Assembly: GCF_900156745.1 (NCBI RefSeq)
Contig: NZ_LT707065.1
Coordinates: 4,650,001-4,714,000 of the forward strand
Direction of reading: 5' to 3'
DNA: 64,000 bases
Source of the DNA: Achromobacter sp. MFA1 R4
GTDB taxonomy: Bacteria; Pseudomonadota; Gammaproteobacteria; Burkholderiales; Burkholderiaceae_B
Position numbers and translations under genes: made by a program. Positions within the stretch are counted from its first letter, which is position 1. Every line of letters begins with the position of its first letter. Positions 60,256-64,000 of the stretch are shown here, in pieces. The notes beneath the pieces were generated by a model. It was not told the origin of the DNA and ran no database searches. It saw only the letters and a program-made list of their open reading frames with translations.

Positions 60256-61188
60256 TCAGGCAAACGCCGCCTGTACGGCCGCAAACGCGGCGGCAACCAG
60301 CGGGTCCTCGCGGCGCGAGGCCTGCGTGATGAACGAGAGCTCGGCCTGGATCGACAGCCCCTTCACCAGTTGCAGGCCGCTGGCCTGCGATTCCCGCAGC
60401 GCAATGGCGTCCCGCGCCAGGGACAGCCCGACACCCGAGCGCACCAGGTCCAGCATCGAGGCTTCCTGGTCCACCTCGGCCACCGCATGGGGCGCGATGC
60501 CCAGCGCGCCGAACTTGTCGGACAGCAGGCGATGGTGCACGGAGTCGGGCGGCGTCCAGATCCAGGGCAGCGCCGCGATGTCCGCCCAACCCCGGCCCGC
60601 GACTTGCGCGCTCCAGCCCTTGGGCGCGACCACGTAATAGGCGAACGAGGCCAGCGGTTGCGCATGCAGCCCCGGCGGGTGGCCGCCCCGCGGGTGGCCG
60701 TCCCGCGGGTGGCTTTCCCGTGACCTGCCTTCCGGTGCCTGCGGACCCAGGAAAAAGCCCACGTCCAGTTCGCCGGCGCGCACCTGGCGGCCGACCGATC
60801 CCGACATCCCGTGGCGCAGCGTCGGGCGGATCTTGGGATAGTGCTCAACCAGGTATTGCAACGTGGCGCCCAACCGCAGGAACTCGGGATCCAGGATGGT
60901 GCCCATCCGCAGTTCGCCCTGGACGGTGTCGCGCAGGGCGCCGATGGCGCGCTGGAAATCCTCCAGGGCGTCCAGCACCCGCAGCGCCGGGGGCAGCAGC
61001 GCCCGCCCGTCCGCGTTGGGCGCCAAGCCCTGGGCCGTGCGTGAGAACAGCGTCAGGTCCAGCGACTCCTGGAAGTTCTTGAGTTGCAGGCTCAACGCGG
61101 GCTGGGTCAGGTGCAGGTGCTCGGCCGCCCGCGTCAGGTTGCCTTCGCGCGCAACGGCGGCGAACGTGCGGATATGCTTCAGGTCCAT
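60256..61188 (-). CDS. LysR-family transcriptional regulator with a repeat-derived insert
   Basis: 310 residues. The N-terminal helix-turn-helix lies in AVAREGNLTRAAEHLHLTQP followed by ALSLQLKNFQESLD. The effector domain continues to the C-terminus and includes WADIAALPWIWTPPDS and GVGLSLARDAIAL. Between beta strands, about residues 158-172, sits a low-complexity stretch (HPRDG, HPRGG, HPPGL) encoded by three 15-base tandem repeats, absent from ordinary LysR proteins. It is divergent from the GMC oxidoreductase gene across 247 bases and probably controls it. The nirB control region lies downstream of its stop. Confidence 0.9.
   Translation of the reverse strand: MDLKHIRTFAAVAREGNLTRAAEHLHLTQPALSLQLKNFQESLDLTLFSRTAQGLAPNADGRALLPPALRVLDALEDFQRAIGALRDTVQGELRMGTILDPEFLRLGATLQYLVEHYPKIRPTLRHGMSGSVGRQVRAGELDVGFFLGPQAPEGRSRESHPRDGHPRGGHPPGLHAQPLASFAYYVVAPKGWSAQVAGRGWADIAALPWIWTPPDSVHHRLLSDKFGALGIAPHAVAEVDQEASMLDLVRSGVGLSLARDAIALRESQASGLQLVKGLSIQAELSFITQASRREDPLVAAAFAAVQAAFA
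60671..60715. repeat. Three 15-base tandem repeats inside the LysR gene
   Basis: Units at 60671-60685, 60686-60700 and 60701-60715 share the core CGGGTGGC with few mismatches. The unit length keeps the frame, so copy-number change would alter the protein by five residues per unit. Confidence 0.8.
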
Positions 61189-61219
61189 GGCGTGTGTTGG
61201 TAAGGGGCAGCGGGGGAAG

Positions 61220-61249
61220 GGAATCGAGCCTTGGGGAATCGAGCCTTGG
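61220..61249. repeat. Perfect 15-base tandem duplication in the LysR/GMC intergenic region
   Basis: GGAATCGAGCCTTGG occurs twice head to tail, 31 bases upstream of the LysR start. Function unknown; it could be a recent slippage product or a doubled regulator site. Confidence 0.75.
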
Positions 61250-61281
61250 CATCGCGCTCTGGCAGTCGAGCATTATTAAAG

Positions 61282-61296
61282 GCGCTTATAAAGCGC
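61282..61296. promoter_or_regulatory. Candidate LysR operator dyad
   Basis: GCGCTT-ATA-AAGCGC is a perfect inverted repeat in an AT-rich spot near the middle of the divergent LysR/GMC region. It is not a strict T-N11-A site, so assignment is by symmetry and position. Confidence 0.5.
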
Positions 61297-61435
61297 TTTT
61301 CAACATTTCATTGGACAGCCGCGACAGGCTGCGCCAGAGTCATGGCAGATTCCCGCTGCGCGCCCGGCGCCGCAGCCGGGGCCGGCTCACCGCGCGGACG
61401 CCCTGGACAGGCCCGCGACTAGATAAGAAGAGCTT

Positions 61436-63061
61436 ATGGAGACATACGACTACATCATCGTGGGCGCGGGCTCGGCCGGCTGCGTGCTGGCCAACCGGCT
61501 GAGCCGCGATCCCGCCGTGCAGGTGCTGCTGCTGGAGGCCGGCGGGCGCGACAACTACCACTGGATCCATATCCCCGTCGGCTATCTGCATTGCATCGGC
61601 AACCCGCGCACCGACTGGATGTACCGCACGGCCGAGGAACCGGGGCTTGGCGGCCGGTCCCTCATCTATCCGCGCGGCCGCGTGCTGGGTGGATGCTCGT
61701 CGATCAACGGCATGATCTACATGCGCGGCCAGAAGCAGGACTACGAGGACTGGGCCGCGCTGTCGGGCGACCCGGCCTGGAGCTGGGACCAGGTCCTGCC
61801 GGTCTTCAAGCGCAGCGAGGACTACCACCGCGGCGCGGACGAATTCCACGGCGCGGGCGGGGAGTGGCGCGTGGAATCCCAGCGCCTGCGCTGGGACATC
61901 CTGGAAGCCTTCGCCGCCGCGGCCGAACAGGAAGGCATTCCGCGCGTGCCCGACTTCAATCGCGGCGACAACTTCGGTACCGGCTACTTCGAGGTCAACC
62001 AGCGCAGTGGCTGGCGCTGGAACACCTCCAAGGCCTTCCTGCGTCCGGTGCGCAGGCGCCCGAACCTGCACGTCATGACTGGCGCGCTGGCCGAACAGCT
62101 TGAATTCGATGCCAAGCGCTGCGTCGGCGTGCGCGTCAACCGCGGCGGCCGCGCCACGTCGCTGCGCGCGCGGCGCGAGGTCGTGCTGGCCGCCGGCGCG
62201 GTGAACTCGCCGCACCTGCTCGAAGTCTCGGGCATCGGCGAGCCCGCGCGCCTGCGCGAAAGCGGCATCACCTTGCGCCACGCCTTGCCGGGCGTGGGGG
62301 AGAATCTGCAGGACCACCTGCAATTGCGCGTCATCATCAAGGTGAACGGCGTCAAGACGCTGAACCGCATCACGTCCACGTGGCTGGGCCGGGCGGGCAT
62401 CGGACTGGAATACCTCGTAAGCCGCAGCGGCCCCATGAGCATGGCGCCATCGCAGTTGGGCGCATTCGCCAAATCCGATCCTGGCCAGGACCGCGCCAAC
62501 GTCGAATTCCACGTGCAGCCGCTGTCATTGGGCGCATTCGGCGAGCCCCTGCATGGTTTCGACGCCTTCACCGCCAGCGTGTGCAACCTGCGCCCGACTT
62601 CGCGCGGCAGCGTCCATGCGCAAGGGCCCGCGGGCCAGCAGGGCAGCGAAGCACCCGTCATCCGCCCCAACTACTTGAGCACCGAAGAAGACCTGCGCGT
62701 CGCGGCCGACTCCATCCGCCTGGTGCGCCGCATCGCCGCCGCGCCGGCCCTGCAGCGCTACCAGCCGCAGGAGTGGCTGCCGGGCCCGGCCTTCCAGACC
62801 GAAGCTGAACTACGCCAGGCGGCCGGCAAGATCGGCACCACCATCTTCCATCCCGTCGGCACCTGCGCCATGGGACGGGACCCGGACGGCGGGGCCGTGG
62901 TGGACGCGCGGCTGCGGGTCCACGGCCTGCAGGGGCTGCGCATCGCCGACGCGTCGATCATGCCGCTGATCACGTCGGGGAACACGAACTCCCCGACGAT
63001 CATGATCGCGGAGCGGGCGGCGGAGATGATTGGGGAAGAGGGGGGAATGGGGCGGGGTTAA
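61436..63061 (+). CDS. GMC-family FAD-dependent oxidoreductase (choline dehydrogenase-like)
   Basis: 541 residues. The FAD-binding motif [18 protein letters not shown] stands at the N-terminus. GMC signature 1 is within [18 protein letters not shown], signature 2 in [16 protein letters not shown]. The catalytic histidine is in [13 protein letters not shown], and the C-terminal [19 protein letters not shown] supplies the Asn. It oxidises an alcohol to an aldehyde or ketone; the substrate is unknown, and no betaine-aldehyde dehydrogenase or BetI is adjacent. The start has AAGAAG upstream. Divergent from the LysR gene. Confidence 0.92.
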   Translation: METYDYIIVGAGSAGCVLANRLSRDPAVQVLLLEAGGRDNYHWIHIPVGYLHCIGNPRTDWMYRTAEEPGLGGRSLIYPRGRVLGGCSSINGMIYMRGQKQDYEDWAALSGDPAWSWDQVLPVFKRSEDYHRGADEFHGAGGEWRVESQRLRWDILEAFAAAAEQEGIPRVPDFNRGDNFGTGYFEVNQRSGWRWNTSKAFLRPVRRRPNLHVMTGALAEQLEFDAKRCVGVRVNRGGRATSLRARREVVLAAGAVNSPHLLEVSGIGEPARLRESGITLRHALPGVGENLQDHLQLRVIIKVNGVKTLNRITSTWLGRAGIGLEYLVSRSGPMSMAPSQLGAFAKSDPGQDRANVEFHVQPLSLGAFGEPLHGFDAFTASVCNLRPTSRGSVHAQGPAGQQGSEAPVIRPNYLSTEEDLRVAADSIRLVRRIAAAPALQRYQPQEWLPGPAFQTEAELRQAAGKIGTTIFHPVGTCAMGRDPDGGAVVDARLRVHGLQGLRIADASIMPLITSGNTNSPTIMIAERAAEMIGEEGGMGRG

Positions 63062-63196
63062 TGCGGTAATTCCTGCTATGTGGAGCGTCCGCGTCGTGAT
63101 GAGGTTGACCTTTTCATCGCTCAGGCTGCCTGAGCGGCTAGGGCGCGCTTGGGTAACAGGGGGGCAGGGAGCAGGGAGCATGATCAGCGTCAATGC

Positions 63197-63724
63197 TCAT
63201 GGCGTCGTCGGGATGGCGTAGATGCGGACCAATTCCTCTCCGCAGGCATCGTCAAAAAATCTGCTTTCATAGAAATCAAAGCTTGAAAGCACGCCCGCGT
63301 CATGGAAAGCGTTCTTGATCAAATCCATTTCATAAGATGCTTTCATGCCGCGTTTGCCAAACAACGTAGATAAAAATCGGACTCCCTCGGTACCCGGAAA
63401 TACAAAAATTTTCGGAACGACAAACGAATTTTCTTCAAAATCATCAAACCCATCAAAGCTGAGGCCAAGCAAAGTTTTGCGATCTGACTTTCCTCTGTCT
63501 TTTCGTCTGGTATGTACGGTGGCGCATCTCAGAACAAAACAAGCGAGGGAAATGAGAATTTCAAAGGCTTCTTTAGCGGTGTAGGTTGTTTTGAGATGAG
63601 CAACCTTCTTGTACCTCGATACTATTGGAAATTCCTCATAGCTTTCGTATGAGTAGTCAAAGACATTCAAGTCGTTATAAGGCTCATCCCTGATCAGTTT
63701 CGTAAAAATATCCGATAACTTCAT
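63197..63724 (-). CDS. Orphan protein, putative immunity-locus member
   Basis: 175 residues, AT-richer than the core genes, with no signal peptide or helix-forming membrane segment. It is rich in Phe, Tyr and Asp (LNVFDYSYESYEEFPIVSRY, LSFDGFDDFEENSFVVPKIF, AGVLSSFDFYESRFFDD). I do not recognise a family. It lies 79 bases downstream of the Imm53-like gene on the same strand, and its size and acidic, aromatic-rich character are typical of immunity proteins. A role as an immunity protein is inferred from that neighbourhood only. Confidence 0.6.
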   Translation of the reverse strand: MKLSDIFTKLIRDEPYNDLNVFDYSYESYEEFPIVSRYKKVAHLKTTYTAKEAFEILISLACFVLRCATVHTRRKDRGKSDRKTLLGLSFDGFDDFEENSFVVPKIFVFPGTEGVRFLSTLFGKRGMKASYEMDLIKNAFHDAGVLSSFDFYESRFFDDACGEELVRIYAIPTTP

Positions 63725-63803
63725 TGCGGCCTGCCTGGGAGTTACTGCTTTTTGCGTCGGATTGGGTCGTCTGTTCCTACCGCTTCGGCAATTTATTGCA
63801 AAC

Positions 63804-64000
63804 TCACGTTTTTTCCTCTTTGATCCATTCCACGGCGAGCGACAAGATTTCGCTTAAGTTCGCCGCGCCTCCAAACGCCTCGAATACCGTGTCGGACGCA
63901 TTCACGATCACCCAGTCAGTTTCGCATCGCTCAATATTGATGTTGAAGGGGATATGGCTGGTAGTGCCGGTAATTTTCACCTTCCAACCGGGGTTGTCGA
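63804..64000 (-). CDS. Imm53-like immunity protein, C-terminal part (gene continues beyond the window)
   Basis: The minus strand is open from the window end to the stop at 63804, about 64 codons without a start. The residues read NPGWKVKITG, HIPFNINIERCETDWVIVNA and FGGAANLSEILSLAVEWIKE. This matches the conserved C-terminal half of Imm53 as I remember it: NPGW-x-x-KI, an ER-x-x-DW segment, GG-x-x-NL-x-EIL. Imm53 proteins neutralise C-terminal toxin domains of polymorphic toxins; the cognate toxin gene should lie to the right of this window. AT-richer composition supports acquisition by transfer. Confidence 0.7.
   Translation of the reverse strand, partial: DNPGWKVKITGTTSHIPFNINIERCETDWVIVNASDTVFEAFGGAANLSEILSLAVEWIKEEKT

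Overview
The window is GC-rich betaproteobacterial chromosome. The block lysS, SDR, prfB, recJ, rpfE-like, lolC, lolD, tatD-like, the many Bug/Liv/TRAP transport genes and the overall protein style all point to the family Alcaligenaceae (Achromobacter or Bordetella type). That placement is inference from gene content and protein flavour, not from a search. I found about fifty credible genes, no rRNA, tRNA or CRISPR, and two decayed insertion sequences.

Layout. 1-6505 (+): the 3' half of a Liv-type ABC uptake operon joined to an AMP-forming acyl-CoA ligase, a thiolase and a TetR regulator, which looks like a carboxylic-acid uptake and activation unit. 6489-12999 (-): a small membrane protein, lysS, an SDR, prfB with its programmed +1 frameshift, recJ and an RpfE-type gene. 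13130-16022 (+): lolC, lolD and a TatD-family nuclease. 16060-18179 (-): a CpxAR-like two-component system. 18305-24157 (+): a Fur-box-controlled catecholate-type siderophore uptake operon (receptor, binding protein, two permeases, ATPase). 24209-27362 (-): a CpdB-type nucleotidase and thiM behind a TPP riboswitch. 27468-30424: a small lipoprotein, a multidomain putative peptidoglycan hydrolase and a DUF2383-like protein. 30517-33906 (-): an M28 peptidase, a Bug binding protein and a LysR regulator with a matching LysR box. 34044-36497 (+): comEC.

36487-39490 is an AT-richer accessory patch just after comEC: four small orphan genes plus an IS30-family and an IS256-family relic. 39499-46817 is a carbon-catabolism island: a DUF1537 kinase, a RuBisCO-like protein, a VOC protein, a TRAP transporter and a divergent LacI-type regulator. 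Kinase plus RuBisCO-like protein resembles the OiaK/OiaX pair of apionate catabolism, but the rest of that pathway is absent here, so the true substrate is open. 47081-52277: a methyltransferase divergent from a SARP-type regulator, then a MarR/MFS efflux pair with matching operators.

52288-60219 (-) is a nitrite-assimilation cluster: nirB, nirD, nirC, a PP2C/protein-kinase fusion, cobA and nasR. The nirB upstream region carries, in order, an NtrC-like site, a sigma54 promoter with exact -24/-12 spacing, a leader hairpin and an intrinsic terminator. This is the layout expected for NtrC activation plus NasR antitermination, with the antiterminator gene at the end of the same gene run. 60256-63061: a divergent LysR/GMC oxidoreductase pair. 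63197-64000: an AT-richer edge with an orphan gene and the C-terminal part of an Imm53-like immunity protein, suggesting a polymorphic-toxin locus just outside the window.
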